The notes below the pieces were generated by a model that saw nothing but the letters and a program-made list of their open reading frames with translations, had not been told where the DNA came from and made no database searches. The position numbers and the translations under genes were made by a program. DNA of 64,000 nucleotides, from positions 3,100,001-3,164,000 of the forward strand of contig NZ_CP095412.1 in assembly GCF_023016265.1 (NCBI RefSeq). Direction: 5' to 3'. The DNA comes from Blastococcus sp. PRF04-17. GTDB taxonomy: Bacteria; Actinomycetota; Actinomycetes; Mycobacteriales; Geodermatophilaceae. Within the stretch, counting starts at the first letter, position 1. The number at the start of each line of letters is the position of its first letter. Positions 8,593 to 17,906 of this stretch are shown one piece after another.

Positions 8593-9183
8593 TCAAGCCG
8601 GAACCGCGGCCCGCGCGACGACCGGAGCCGCGAGCCGCCGGGCCAGCAGGGTCACGGCGATCCCGATGACCAGCACCCGGAAGGGCTCCGGCGCGGGCAC
8701 GAACGCGAGAGCAGCGCCCACGATCGTCAGCGTTCCCAGCCAGCCCGGCACCAGGCCCGCCCGCAGCAGGGCGATACCCGTCCACAGCCAGCCGACCGTG
8801 AACACCACGTACGAGGCGATGTAGCCGACCACCACGCTCGGCAGCCCGGCGTCGAGCACGTCGGGGGCCTCGGCGGCGAGACCGGGGAGCACGAACAGGA
8901 GCGCCCACGCACCCCCGGCCACCAGCACGGTGCCGACCACGGCCACCGCGGCTCCCGCGACGCTGCGTCCTTCGTCGCGCAGCCGCGACAGTGCCGCCAC
9001 CGCTCCGGCTCCGATCCCCAGCAGAGCCACGACCAGGACAGCGGACGACGCGACCGCCAGCGGCGACGTCTCGACACCGGCCTCACCGTCGACGACCATC
9101 GCGCTGACCATCAGCGCGAAGCCCACGACCGCCGCAGGCCCGGCGACCGCCCCCAGCGGCCGCAGCAACGACGCCAGTTCCAT
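8593..9183 (-). CDS. Integral membrane protein of unknown function
   Basis: 196 residues with about five or six hydrophobic segments (near 12-30, 42-65, 76-100, 117-140, 145-165 and 170-187) and little soluble sequence. AAGGGAGT lies six bases before the start ATG. Ala, Val, Leu and Gly dominate. No family motif is visible; it resembles many actinobacterial membrane proteins without known function. It is divergent from the histidine kinase gene at 9375, with 191 bases between them. A link to that two-component system is possible but unproven. Confidence 0.7.
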   Translation of the reverse strand: MELASLLRPLGAVAGPAAVVGFALMVSAMVVDGEAGVETSPLAVASSAVLVVALLGIGAGAVAALSRLRDEGRSVAGAAVAVVGTVLVAGGAWALLFVLPGLAAEAPDVLDAGLPSVVVGYIASYVVFTVGWLWTGIALLRAGLVPGWLGTLTIVGAALAFVPAPEPFRVLVIGIAVTLLARRLAAPVVARAAVPA

Positions 9184-9374
9184 GACGACTCCCTTCCTCC
9201 CCGATCCCCGCTGGACCGGCCCGGGACGAGGGTCGCCGAACGGCGGGCCGGATGTCTCCGACCCGACGGACGAACCGCCTCCTCCTCACGGACGAGGGAC
9301 CCGCCCCCGCAGGTGGTGGTGCGGCGGGACCGTCGAGCGGCAGGCTGACGGCCGGCTGAGGTGAGGGGGTTGCG

Positions 9375-10532
9375 GTGCTGACCGTGCGCGCGACATCCGC
9401 GCAGGCGTGGCTGGACGTCGCCGTCCCGGCCCTGCTGGCCGTCCTCGCGGTGACCCAGCTGGTCGTCGACGAGCCACCGGGTGACCCCGCGCTGATGACG
9501 GTCTGCGCACTGGTCACGGTGCTGCCGCTGGCGGCGCGTCGTCGAGCTCCCGTCCTCGTGACCGCGGTGGTCGGTGCCGGGACCGTGGGTCAGGTACTGG
9601 CGGCCGACGGTGCGCCGGCCACGTTCGCGTCCTTCGTCGCCGTGATGGTCTGCGTCTACACCCTCGCCCGGGAGGCCCGCCCGGTCGGCATCGCCGCGGG
9701 CCTGGCGATCGTGACCGTGGCGGTCACCGTCCTCACGCTGCTGCAGGCCCGCGCCGAGCCCTTCCAGCCGTTCGAGTTCGTCTATCCACTGTTCTACTTC
9801 GGCGCCGCCGGCGCACTGGGCGCCCTGGTGCGGCGGCGCTCCGAGCGGCTGGCCGCGGTCGAGGACCGCGCCGTGACCCTGGAACGGGAGCTGCAGCGCG
9901 AGGCCGAGCTCGCCGCCGCGGAGGAGCGGGCGCGGATCGCCCGCGAGCTGCACGACGTCGTCGCCCACGGCCTGAGCCTCATGGTCGTCCAGGCGGAGGC
10001 GGCCGAGGAACTGCTCGGCCGCTCGCCGACTGCTGCCGCCCAGCCGCTGCAGCGGGTGCAGGAGACCGGCCGTCAGGCCCTGGCCGAGATGCGCCGCCTG
10101 CTCGGCGTCCTCCGCGATCCGGAGGCCGGCCCGCCCGCGACCGCGCCGCAGCCCTCGCTGCGCCGGCTGCCCGACCTGGTCCGCGAGGCCGCCGACGTCG
10201 GACTGCGCGTGGACGTCGAGGTGGCCGGCGAGCAGATCGCCCTCTCCCCCGGGCTGGAGCTCGCCGTCTACCGGATCGTCCAGGAGGCCCTCACCAACAC
10301 CCGCCGGCACGCCGGCGCGTCACGGGCCTGCGTCCAGCTGGCCTACTCGCCGGAGGCGCTGCGGATCGAGGTGACCGACGACGGTCGGGGCCCGACCGGC
10401 AACCGCGACGGGCACGGGCTGATCGGCATGCGGGAGCGCGCGGCCCTGTACGGGGGCACCCTCGAGGCCGGTCCCGCCGACACCGGAGGTTTCCGCGTCG
10501 CCGCGGTCCTCCCCCTGGAGGACGGTCGATGA
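9375..10532 (+). CDS. NarL-type sensor histidine kinase
   Basis: 385 residues. The N-terminus has about five membrane segments (to ~150), then a coiled linker (RAVTLERELQREAELAAAE), a HisKA_3 dimerisation domain with phosphoacceptor His193 in ARELHDVVAHG, and a GHKL ATPase domain with N-box QEALTNTRRHA and G-box VTDDGRG and GHGLIGMRERA. It should autophosphorylate and pass the phosphate to the response regulator encoded next, with which it shares an ATGA overlap. The sensor part is membrane-buried, typical of kinases that sense envelope or membrane state. Start GTG 9375 follows GAGGGGG. Confidence 0.92.
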   Translation: MLTVRATSAQAWLDVAVPALLAVLAVTQLVVDEPPGDPALMTVCALVTVLPLAARRRAPVLVTAVVGAGTVGQVLAADGAPATFASFVAVMVCVYTLAREARPVGIAAGLAIVTVAVTVLTLLQARAEPFQPFEFVYPLFYFGAAGALGALVRRRSERLAAVEDRAVTLERELQREAELAAAEERARIARELHDVVAHGLSLMVVQAEAAEELLGRSPTAAAQPLQRVQETGRQALAEMRRLLGVLRDPEAGPPATAPQPSLRRLPDLVREAADVGLRVDVEVAGEQIALSPGLELAVYRIVQEALTNTRRHAGASRACVQLAYSPEALRIEVTDDGRGPTGNRDGHGLIGMRERAALYGGTLEAGPADTGGFRVAAVLPLEDGR

Positions 10533-11209
10533 GCATCCGGGTGCTCGTCGCCGACGACCAGGCGATGGTTCGGGAGGGGCTGCGGCTGATCCTCGACCTG
10601 CAGGACGACATCGAGGTCGTGGCCGAGGCGGGTGACGGGCAGTCGGCCCTCCGCGCGGTGGCCGAGCACGCGCCCGACGTCGTCCTCATGGACATCCGGA
10701 TGCCGGGCATGAACGGGCTCGAGGCGACCGAACGGCTGCTGCGCGGCGGACGCCCCGGGCCACGGGTGCTGATCCTGACCACCTTCGGCGAGGACGAGTA
10801 CCTCTACGCGGCGATGCGGGCCGGCGCCAGCGGCTTCCTGCTCAAGGACTCTCCGCGGGCCGCCCTGCTGCACGCCGTGCGCACCGTGGCCGACGGCTCC
10901 GCGCTGCTCGACCCGGTGCTGACGCGGCGACTGATCGAGGACTGGGTGCGTCGCCCTCCACCGGGCTCGACGGTGCCCGAGCCGCTGCGCCGGCTCACCC
11001 CGCGTGAGCTCGACGTGTTCACCGGCCTCGCGCGCGGTCGGTCGAACGCCGAGATCGCCGCCGGGCTGGTCCTGTCGGAGACGACGGTGAAGAGCCACGT
11101 CGCGCACGTCCTGGCCAAGCTCGGCCTGCGCGATCGCGTCCAGGCGGTGGTGCTGGGCTACGAGAGCGGACTGGTCCGTCCCGGCGACCTACCGGCGCCA
11201 CCGGGATAG
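10529..11209 (+). CDS. LuxR/NarL-family response regulator
   Basis: 226 residues: receiver domain 1-120 with acidic pocket DD at 9-10, phosphoacceptor Asp55 (VVLMDIRMPG), the switch Thr in ILTTFG and Lys in LLKDSP; then a LuxR-type HTH (about 154-215) with LTPRELDVF and SNAEIAAGLVLSETTVKSH. It is the cognate partner of the upstream kinase, translationally coupled to it. Targets are unknown; the flanking membrane protein and the operon itself are the usual candidates. The 3' end overlaps the convergent DUF1992 gene by 21 bases. Confidence 0.93.
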   Translation: MSIRVLVADDQAMVREGLRLILDLQDDIEVVAEAGDGQSALRAVAEHAPDVVLMDIRMPGMNGLEATERLLRGGRPGPRVLILTTFGEDEYLYAAMRAGASGFLLKDSPRAALLHAVRTVADGSALLDPVLTRRLIEDWVRRPPPGSTVPEPLRRLTPRELDVFTGLARGRSNAEIAAGLVLSETTVKSHVAHVLAKLGLRDRVQAVVLGYESGLVRPGDLPAPPG

Positions 11210-11668
11210 CCACCGTCGCCGCGCCGCCGGCGCCGGCTCGACCGGAGGCGGCGGGTCCGGCGGCCGGCTCCGTTCCCAGGCGGCCACGACCGCGTCGGCG
11301 TCGGCGAGCCCGGGCACCGGGGCCCAGCGGCTCTCCTGGGGACGACGCCAGAACGCCTCGACGCGAGCGTTGTAGTCGTCGACCAGCGCCCGGACCTCGG
11401 CCGCGGAGACCAGCCGGGCGGCGCGGTCGGGCAGCTCGTCCCGCTCACGCCGCAGCGCCAGACCCGGCGGCAGCATCGCCGCCGTGTCGACGCCCTCGCG
11501 GCGGGCCTTGACCAGCGCCCAGTCGTAGGCGGTCTCCTCGCGGTGCAGCCCCGGGATCGGCTTGCCCGCCCCGGGCAGGTGCTCGAAGTCCCCGCGGGCG
11601 ATGCTGCGGTCGATCTGGGAGTCCACCCAGGTCGCGAACGACATCCCCGGCGGCTTGCGCTCGGTCAT
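11189..11668 (-). CDS. DUF1992 (DnaJ-homologue-like) domain protein
   Basis: 159 residues. The N-terminal SFATWVDSQIDRSIARGDFEHLPGAGKPIPG is characteristic of DUF1992, also found in the DnaJ subfamily C member 28 homologues; bacterial members have no known activity. The C-terminal third is Pro/Arg-rich (PPDPPPPVEPAPAARRRW). I chose ATG 11668 because the family usually starts with a short MTERK-like leader; ATG at 11677 and 11689 are alternatives, and none has a well-placed ribosome-binding site. It is divergent from the NUDIX gene with only about 40 bases between starts. Confidence 0.8.
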   Translation of the reverse strand: MTERKPPGMSFATWVDSQIDRSIARGDFEHLPGAGKPIPGLHREETAYDWALVKARREGVDTAAMLPPGLALRRERDELPDRAARLVSAAEVRALVDDYNARVEAFWRRPQESRWAPVPGLADADAVVAAWERSRPPDPPPPVEPAPAARRRWLSRWRR

Positions 11669-11708
11669 CGCCTCCATCGTGACAGGCATTCCGTGACAGG
11701 CTCCGGCC

Positions 11709-12242
11709 ATGCGGACGACGAGCAGCCGAGAGGTCTACCGCAACCCGTGGATGCGGGTGCGCGAGGACACGTTCCTACGTGGCGACGGGTCGACCGGTCT
11801 CTACGGCGTCGTCGAGCGGCCCGACTTCGCGCTCGTCGTCCCGGCGGAGGACGGCGGCTACTGGCTGGTCGAGCAGTACCGCCACCCGATCGGCCGCCGC
11901 TCCTGGGAGTTCCCGCAGGGCACCTGGAGCGAGGGCGCCGGCGGGTCGGCCGAGGAGCTGGCCCGGACCGAGCTCGCGGAGGAGACCGGATTGCGGGCTG
12001 CCGCCCTGCGCCACCTGGGACACCTCGATCTCGCACCGGGCATGTCCACCCAGCAGTTCGACGTGTGGCTGGCCACCGGGCTGACCCAGGGGCCGACCGC
12101 CCGGGAGGCCAGCGAGGCCGACATGCGGTGCCGGTTCGTGCCTCGCGACGAGCTGCGGGCGATGGTGGCCGACGGCCGGTTCACCGACGGCCCGTCGTTG
12201 GCCGCCTACAGCCTCCTGCTCCTGAGGGGTGCCCACCCGTAG
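11709..12242 (+). CDS. NUDIX hydrolase, ADP-ribose pyrophosphatase-like
   Basis: 177 residues. The Nudix box is recognisable as GSAEELARTELAEETGL around residues 78-95; the arginine that usually precedes the first catalytic Glu is Thr here, while the metal-binding EE pair is kept. RNPWMRVRED, LVEQYRHPIGRRSWEFPQG and the C-terminal layout match ADP-ribose/nucleoside-diphosphate-sugar hydrolases (NudF-like). It should split a nucleoside diphosphate linked to X into AMP-like and phosphate-X products. The exact substrate cannot be read from sequence. Confidence 0.85.
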   Translation: MRTTSSREVYRNPWMRVREDTFLRGDGSTGLYGVVERPDFALVVPAEDGGYWLVEQYRHPIGRRSWEFPQGTWSEGAGGSAEELARTELAEETGLRAAALRHLGHLDLAPGMSTQQFDVWLATGLTQGPTAREASEADMRCRFVPRDELRAMVADGRFTDGPSLAAYSLLLLRGAHP

Positions 12243-12371
12243 TGCGAAGGTGACCGATCTCGCACGACTCTTCCCTCACGTGAGGGTCAGGTTTCCCGCA
12301 GGATGGACGACGACCGGCGCACCGCGTCACCGATGTCGTCGAGCGCCTCCTCCTCCACCGGAAACGGGAGC

Positions 12372-13847
12372 ATGTCCGTCCTGCCTGCCATCCGCCCTGC
12401 CCGCCCCGCCTGGCTGAGTCCCCGCGTCGCCCGCACCGAGATCCTCGCCGGGCTCGTGGTCGCGCTGGCGCTCATCCCCGAGGCGATCAGCTTCTCGATC
12501 CTCGCCGGGGTGGATCCCCGCGTCGGCCTGTTCGCCTCCTTCACGATGGCCGTGGTGATCTCGTTCACCGGCGGCCGCCCGGCGATGATCAGCGCCGCCA
12601 CCGGGGCGATCGCCCTGGTCGTGGCGCCCCTGGCCGTGGAACACGGCCTCGAGTACCTTCTCGCCGCCGTCGTCCTCGGCGGGGTCTTCCAGGTGCTCCT
12701 GGCCGCCGCGGGCGTGGCCCGGCTCATGCGGTTCATCCCGCGCAGCGTGATGGTCGGCTTCGTCAATGCGCTGGCGATCCTGATCTTCAGCGCGCAGCTG
12801 CCGCACCTGATCGGCGTCCCGTGGCTGGTGTACCCGATGGTGGCGGCGGGCCTGGCGATCATCTTCCTGCTCCCCCGGCTCAGCACCGCCGTCCCGGCGC
12901 CACTCGTGGCGATCGTCGTGCTCACCGGCCTGACCGTGGCGGCCGGCCTCGCGGTGCCCGACGTCGGCGGTGAGGGCGAGCTCCCGAGCAGCGTGCCGTT
13001 CCTGGCACTCCCCGACGTCCCGTTCTCCCTGGAGACGCTGTCGATCATCGCGCCCTACGCCCTCGGGGTGGCCTTCGTGGGGCTGATGGAGTCGCTGATG
13101 ACGGCCAAGCTCGTCGACGACATCACCGACACCCCTTCCGACAAGACGCGGGAGTCGTGGGGCCAGGGCGTGGCCAACATCGTCACCGGCTTCTTCGGCG
13201 GCATGGGCGGCTGCGCGATGATCGGCCAGACGATGATCAACGTGAAGTCCGGCGCCCGCACGCGGCTGTCGACCTTCCTGGCCGGTGTCTTCCTGCTGGT
13301 CCTCGTCGTGGCCCTCGGCGACGTCGTGGCGATCATCCCGATGGCCGCGCTGGTCGCGGTCATGATCTTCGTGTCGATCGCCACCTTCGACTGGCACAGC
13401 CTGCGCACCCTTCCCCGGATGCCGCTGAGCGAGACCGCCGTGATGGTCTCCACCGTCGCTTTCACGCTGTTCACCCACAACCTGGCGATCGGCGTCGGCG
13501 TCGGCGTCGGCGTGGCCTGCGTGCTCTTCGCCCGCCGGGTCGCACACGTGGTCGAGGTGACCGCCACCACCGACGCGGAGGGGGCCCGGGTCTACGCGGT
13601 CTCCGGCGCGATGTTCTTCGCCTCGAGCAACGACCTCGTCGACCAGTTCGACTACGCCGGCGATCCCGCGAACGTGGTGATCGACCTGTCCGAGGCGCAC
13701 GTCTGGGACGCCTCGACGGTCGCCGCCTTGGACGCCATCACCCACAAGTACGAGACCCGCGGCAAGACGGCCGAGATCATCGGCCTGCACGGTCACTCGT
13801 TCGACCGCTACCTCCGGCACACCGGTCAGCTGGCCGGGGCGCACTGA
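12372..13847 (+). CDS. SulP-family anion transporter with STAS domain
   Basis: 491 residues from ATG 12372; the frame is open to ATG 12303, but those 23 extra residues are Ser-rich and unlike the family. There are about 11-12 membrane segments; LAGLVVALALIPEAISFSIL is the classical SulP segment, followed by GLFASF and GGRPAMISAATGA. Residues from about 405 on form a cytoplasmic STAS domain (NVVIDLSEAHVWDASTVAALD). SulP proteins move sulfate, bicarbonate or other anions. The stop overlaps the start of the MerR regulator (TGATG), so the two are probably co-regulated. Confidence 0.9.
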   Translation: MSVLPAIRPARPAWLSPRVARTEILAGLVVALALIPEAISFSILAGVDPRVGLFASFTMAVVISFTGGRPAMISAATGAIALVVAPLAVEHGLEYLLAAVVLGGVFQVLLAAAGVARLMRFIPRSVMVGFVNALAILIFSAQLPHLIGVPWLVYPMVAAGLAIIFLLPRLSTAVPAPLVAIVVLTGLTVAAGLAVPDVGGEGELPSSVPFLALPDVPFSLETLSIIAPYALGVAFVGLMESLMTAKLVDDITDTPSDKTRESWGQGVANIVTGFFGGMGGCAMIGQTMINVKSGARTRLSTFLAGVFLLVLVVALGDVVAIIPMAALVAVMIFVSIATFDWHSLRTLPRMPLSETAVMVSTVAFTLFTHNLAIGVGVGVGVACVLFARRVAHVVEVTATTDAEGARVYAVSGAMFFASSNDLVDQFDYAGDPANVVIDLSEAHVWDASTVAALDAITHKYETRGKTAEIIGLHGHSFDRYLRHTGQLAGAH

Positions 13848-14245
13848 TGCCGGCAGCGGCCCGCAGCGGACTGCTGCAGATCGGCCAGGTGGCCGACCGC
13901 ACGGGGCTGAGCCTGCGCACGATCCGGTTCTACGAGGAGGGCGGGCTCGTCCGGCCGACCAGCCGTACCGGAGGCGGCTTCCGGCTCTACAGCGAGGCCG
14001 ACGTGAGCCGGCTGGAGATGATCAAGCGCATGAAGCCGCTCGGCTTCTCGCTCGAGGAGATGCAGGAGCTGCTGACCCTGCTCGACGACCTCGCGCGCCG
14101 GCCCACCGACGCAACCCTCGTCGACCGGCTCCGGATGTTCCGCGAGGCGGCCGGCGCCCGGGTCGCCGCACTTCGCGACCAACTGGCGGTCGCCGAGGAC
14201 TTCGCTGCCACGCTCGACGATCACCTGGAGTCAGGGACGCGCTGA
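13847..14245 (+). CDS. MerR-family transcriptional regulator
   Basis: 132 residues. The winged HTH at the N-terminus (LLQIGQVADRTGLSLRTIRF then YEEGGLVRP) and FRLYSEADVSRLEMIKRMKP are textbook MerR; a C-terminal coiled region (about 75-130) provides dimerisation. No cysteine pattern for metal sensing is visible, so it is a general MerR type rather than a Hg, Cu or Zn sensor. It starts inside the stop codon of the SulP gene, which suggests that it controls that transporter. Confidence 0.9.
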   Translation: MPAAARSGLLQIGQVADRTGLSLRTIRFYEEGGLVRPTSRTGGGFRLYSEADVSRLEMIKRMKPLGFSLEEMQELLTLLDDLARRPTDATLVDRLRMFREAAGARVAALRDQLAVAEDFAATLDDHLESGTR

Positions 14246-14261
14246 CCCGGGTCCCGTTCGG

Positions 14262-15331
14262 GTGACGGTCCCCGGCTCCACGCTGCGATTCCCCTGGCCC
14301 ACCGCGCAGGCTGTCCGGGTGCCACTGTCGGTCCCCGGCCTCCCGGGCCTCCCGCCCGAGCTCGCGGGACCCGTGGCGGTGGAGCTGGCGAAGCCGGTCG
14401 CAGCCATCCCCCCGGCGCACGCCCTCTCCGGTGGGTGCCGGTACGAGCCCAAGTGGGACGGCTACCGGCTGGTCGTCGTCCGGACCGCGGCGTCCACGCG
14501 GCTGTGGTCCAAGCAGGGCCGCGACCTCACCGACCGGTTCCCCGACATCGCCGCGGCCGCGCTGGCGCAGGTACCGGCCGGCACGGTGGTCGACGGCGAG
14601 GTCGTCATCTGGAACGGCTCGCGCCTGGACTTCGGCCTGCTGCAGCGGCGCATGGTGACCGCACCCGGCCGGATCGCGCCGCTGGTCGCCGCTTCCCCCG
14701 CCTCCTACGTCGCCTTCGACCTGCTCGCCGCGGGCGGTGCCGATCTGCGCGGCGAGCGGTGGAGCCGCCGGCGCGACGAACTGGAGGTGCTGGCCGCCCG
14801 CTGGGCTCCGCCGCTGCAGCTCACCCCCTCGACCGCCGACCCGGAGGAGGCGCGGCGCTGGTTCGACGACTTCCGCGCCGCGGGGTCGAGGGGCTCGTCG
14901 CCAAGGGTGCGGCGACCCGGTACGCGCCGGGGCGCCGGGAATGGCTCAAGGTGAAGTCCTGGGAGACCACCGAGGTGGTCGCCGGAGGGGTGATCGGGCC
15001 GATCGAGCGGCCCAGCCAGCTGGTCGCCGGCCGCTACCGGGACGGCGAGCTCGTCGTCGTCGGTCGCACCAGCCCGCTGACCCCCCAGCAGTCGGCCGAG
15101 CTGGCGGCGGTCCTCACCCCGGCCGGTGACGGCCACCCGTGGCCCGAGCGGATCGGGACGGGCGCCTTCGGCGGCGGCAAGCTGTCGGTCGCCCTCACCC
15201 GCGTGGAGCCCTCGGCGGTCGTCGAGGTGAGCGCCGACGCGGCGCTGCAGGCCGGTGTGTTCCGGCACCCGCTGCGATTCGTCCGCGTGCGTCCCGACCT
15301 CCGGCCCGGGGACCTGCCGGCGCAGCCCTGA
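14262..15331 (+). CDS. ATP-dependent DNA ligase (frameshifted)
   Basis: About 356 residues once one base is restored. The nucleotidyl-transfer motif is present as YEPKWDGYR (catalytic lysine of KxDG) near residue 66, followed by DLTDRFPDI, VVDGEVVIW and a later WLKVK that supplies the motif V lysines, and a C-terminal OB-like domain. It is a stand-alone ligase of the LigC/LigD-ligase kind used in repair. The frame breaks in the GGGG run 14882-14885, where five G are expected (AAGVEGLVAKG). The start is uncertain: GTG 14262 is the longest reading, GTG 14319 is also plausible. Confidence 0.85.
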
Positions 15332-15384
15332 CCGGCCCGAAGGGCACCGGCAAGAACGCCCGGGCACCGACCTCGCTCCGGGCC

Positions 15385-15897
15385 TCAGGGCTCCTGCGGC
15401 ACCCGGCCCAGCGCGACCAGCAGCCGACGGAGCAGATCGGCCAGCAGCTCGCGGTCGGCCTGCGGCAGCCCGTCGAGCAGCTCGCGCTCGGTCTCCAGGT
15501 GGTCGGGCAACGCAGCGTCCAGCGCCGCCCGGCCCGCGTCGGTCAGGGTGACCACCACGGCCCGGCCGTCGGCCTCGCTGCGCTCCCGGGTGATCAGCCC
15601 CTTCTCCTCCAGCCGGTCGAGCCGCTGGGTGATGGCGCCCGAGGTCACCAGCGCCGTGCGCATCAGCGCCGTCGGCGTCAGCTGGTAGGGCTGCCCGGCG
15701 CGCCGCAGGGCGGCGAGGACGTCGAAGGAGGGCGCGTCGAGCCCGTGCCGGGCGAAGGTGCGACGCTGGGCGAGGTAGACCTCGCGCTGCAGCTGGGTGA
15801 TCCGGCCGATGACGCCCATCGGCGAGCAGTCCAGGTCGGGCCGTTCCCTGCCCCACTGCTGCAGGATCAGGTCCACGGCGTCCTCCACGTCGCTCAC
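15385..15897 (-). CDS. MarR-family transcriptional regulator
   Basis: 170 residues, winged-helix MarR family. Helices SFDVLAALRRAGQPYQLTP, then the recognition segment MRTALVTSGAITQRLDRLEE and the wing KGLITRERSEADGRAVVVTLT are clear. It probably acts as a dimeric repressor answering a small molecule. The GTG start follows GGGGAA and overlaps the corrected stop of the upstream NmrA gene (GTGA), so the NAD(P)-binding protein and this regulator form one operon, a common arrangement for redox-responsive control. Confidence 0.9.
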   Translation of the reverse strand: MSDVEDAVDLILQQWGRERPDLDCSPMGVIGRITQLQREVYLAQRRTFARHGLDAPSFDVLAALRRAGQPYQLTPTALMRTALVTSGAITQRLDRLEEKGLITRERSEADGRAVVVTLTDAGRAALDAALPDHLETERELLDGLPQADRELLADLLRRLLVALGRVPQEP

Positions 15898-16750
15898 GGT
15901 AGTTCCCCGCTGCGCTGGGCAGCTCGAGCGCGGCCAGGTGCTCGGCGAACGTGCGGGCGGGCCGGCCCAGCAGTGCCTCGAGCACCCGTGGGCTGCCGAT
16001 GAACCCGTGGGACCGGTAGTGGTCGAGCATCAGCCGCAGGCAGCGGGCCGCGTAGCGCCCGGGCGGAGGCACCGGCCCGTCGGGGACGGCGTCGACCGCG
16101 GTCACCGGCCGCCCGGTGCGCTCGGCCACCAGTTCGGCGATGCGCGGTGCGGTCAGGGGCTCGGGGCCGACGGCCTCGAAGGTGCCGCCGTCCAGGCCGC
16201 CCTCGGTGAGCAGCACGGCCGCGGCGTCGGCGACGTCCCGCAGGTCGACCAGCGACTGCGCCTGCTCCAGCCCCCACGAGCTGCGCAGGACGCCGGTGGC
16301 GGCAGCCTCGACCACGTGCGAATCGAGATTGTCGGCGTACGCGCACGGCTGCAGCACGCGCCAGTGCAGACCGCTGGCGTCCAGCGCCTCCTCCACCCGG
16401 TCCTTGGCCGCGTGGTGCGGCATCGACCGGGCCTGCGGCCGCAGCACCGAGTGGTAGACGACCCGCTGCACACCGGCCCGGCGCGCGGCACTCAGCAACG
16501 CGGTCGCTCCGTCGGTCTCGCCGCGGTCGAAGTTGGGCCAGATCAGGTAGAGCGCGTCCGCGCCCTCGAGCAGTGGCTGCACCTCGCGGGGACGGCGCAG
16601 GTCGGCAGGGACGACGTCGGCCGACAGCGCTCTGAGCTCGGGATAGGACTGCGAGCCGCCGACGAGTGCCCGCACCGGGCGGCCCTGCGACCACAGCGCG
16701 CGGACGACGGCGGCGCCGGTCTGCCCGCCTGCGGCCGTCACGACGATCAC
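15894..16750 (-). CDS. NmrA/SDR-family NAD(P)-binding protein (3'-end frameshift)
   Basis: About 285 residues. The Rossmann start VTAAGGQTGAAVVRALWSQG and NmrA-like features (YLIWPNFDR, RVVYHSVLRPQ, AYADNLDSHVV) identify an atypical SDR that binds NAD(P)H and usually senses redox state or reduces quinones. As written, the frame has no stop for another 1.2 kb and runs through the MarR gene in a different phase. One extra G in the run 15905-15908 (GGGG on this strand) ends it at ...AAGELP-stop with TGA overlapping the MarR GTG start, the normal operon geometry. I treat that as the true end. GAGG precedes GTG 16750 by seven bases. Confidence 0.85.
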
Positions 16751-16796
16751 GCCGGTACCTCAGCAGTGAGACATCGAGCGAGTCAAGGACGCGCGG

Positions 16797-17732
16797 TCAG
16801 CGCACGCGGGTGCTGAGCCGGACGCTCAAGCCGGCCTCGGAGGGCAGCACGTCGACGTGGTCCCAGAGCTTGCGGGCCAGCCAGAGGCCCATGCCGCCCG
16901 CGGCGAGGTCGAGCCCGTGCGCGGGCACGAACCCGGAGAACGGGTCGCCGTAGGTGGTGCCGCGGTCGGAGATCACGCAGACGATGCGGTCGCCGTCGGC
17001 CCACACCCGTGCCGACACGGGACGCCGGCCGTGCCGGAACGCGTTCGCCGCGATCTCGGCAGCGGCGAGGTGCAGGTCCTCCTGCTGCTCGCGACCCGGG
17101 ACGACCGACGCGATCACGGCCCCCAGCTGGTGGCGCAGGCCGGCCAGGGTGCGCGCGTCGTCGACGGAGAAGATCGGGTCCCCGTCCTCGACCGGCTCGC
17201 GCGGGAGCGGCAGCGCCGGCACGTAGGCGCCCGGGTCCTGGTACCGGGGGCTCGCCGACCAGGTGGTGCCGGCGACCAGCTCGGGATGGGTGGCCGCCGC
17301 GCTCTCGATCACCGGGGCGGGCAGGCGCCGCCGGTCGTACAGGCAGACGGCCGACACGGGAGCGGTGCCCATCAGGCGGTTGAACACGGACTCGAACCGC
17401 TGACCCTCGCGCCAGCCGGCGGGCTCGCTGCCGAAGTCGACATCGGCCAGGACCCGCAGCCGCCCGGAGCCGGACGCCATCGCGCGCTCCAGGAACCGAC
17501 CACACATGGTCAGCGCGTCAGGGGCGCGGGAACCCAGCAGGCTCATCCGCGGATCGGACTCGACGGCGCGGCCGCGCTCGCCCAGTGCCCGGGTCACCAG
17601 GTCCACGGTCTCGGGCGGGCAGGTGAGCACCACCAGGTCGCCGGCCCGCAGGCCCTCGTCGAGGAACGGCAGGGCGACCGCCAGGAGCTGCGCCTCGCTG
17701 TCGACGACCGAGGCGCCGTGGTGGTTGCTCAC
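16797..17732 (-). CDS. MEDS-domain ATP-binding anti-sigma-type regulator
   Basis: About 311 residues. The N-terminal half (NHHGASVVDSEAQLLAVALP, LDEGLRAGDLVVLTCP) matches the MEDS (DcmR-type) sensory domain; the C-terminal half is an RsbW-like HATPase (AAAEIAANAFRHGRRPVSAR, ISDRGTTYGDP, GGMGLWLARKLWD). Actinobacteria use this fusion in partner-switching control of sigma factors. MEDS domains often carry histidines proposed to sense small organic or metal ligands. I chose GTG 17732 just before the domain; the frame is open to 17807. It has no adjacent anti-anti-sigma gene. Confidence 0.85.
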   Translation of the reverse strand: MSNHHGASVVDSEAQLLAVALPFLDEGLRAGDLVVLTCPPETVDLVTRALGERGRAVESDPRMSLLGSRAPDALTMCGRFLERAMASGSGRLRVLADVDFGSEPAGWREGQRFESVFNRLMGTAPVSAVCLYDRRRLPAPVIESAAATHPELVAGTTWSASPRYQDPGAYVPALPLPREPVEDGDPIFSVDDARTLAGLRHQLGAVIASVVPGREQQEDLHLAAAEIAANAFRHGRRPVSARVWADGDRIVCVISDRGTTYGDPFSGFVPAHGLDLAAGGMGLWLARKLWDHVDVLPSEAGLSVRLSTRVR

Positions 17733-17906
17733 CCCGGCCCCCCGCCCGCCCCTCCGGGGTTCGGGCACCATGGCGGACGCGGCACAGTCCGTCGCAGCTC
17801 CGTCCACCAGCCCCTCGACACGGTTGGAGGCCGAACGGCGCCGGCCAGTGAAGAGTCATTGTGGGACACGCTCCCCCGGTCGCCGAACCGGGGGCCGACA
17901 CGCGTG

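Noticed and set aside
14705..15893. Read-through of the NmrA frame as a 681-residue fusion
   Set aside because: The extension lies in another phase of the MarR gene and opposite the ligase; one base in a G-run restores a normal stop overlapping the MarR start.
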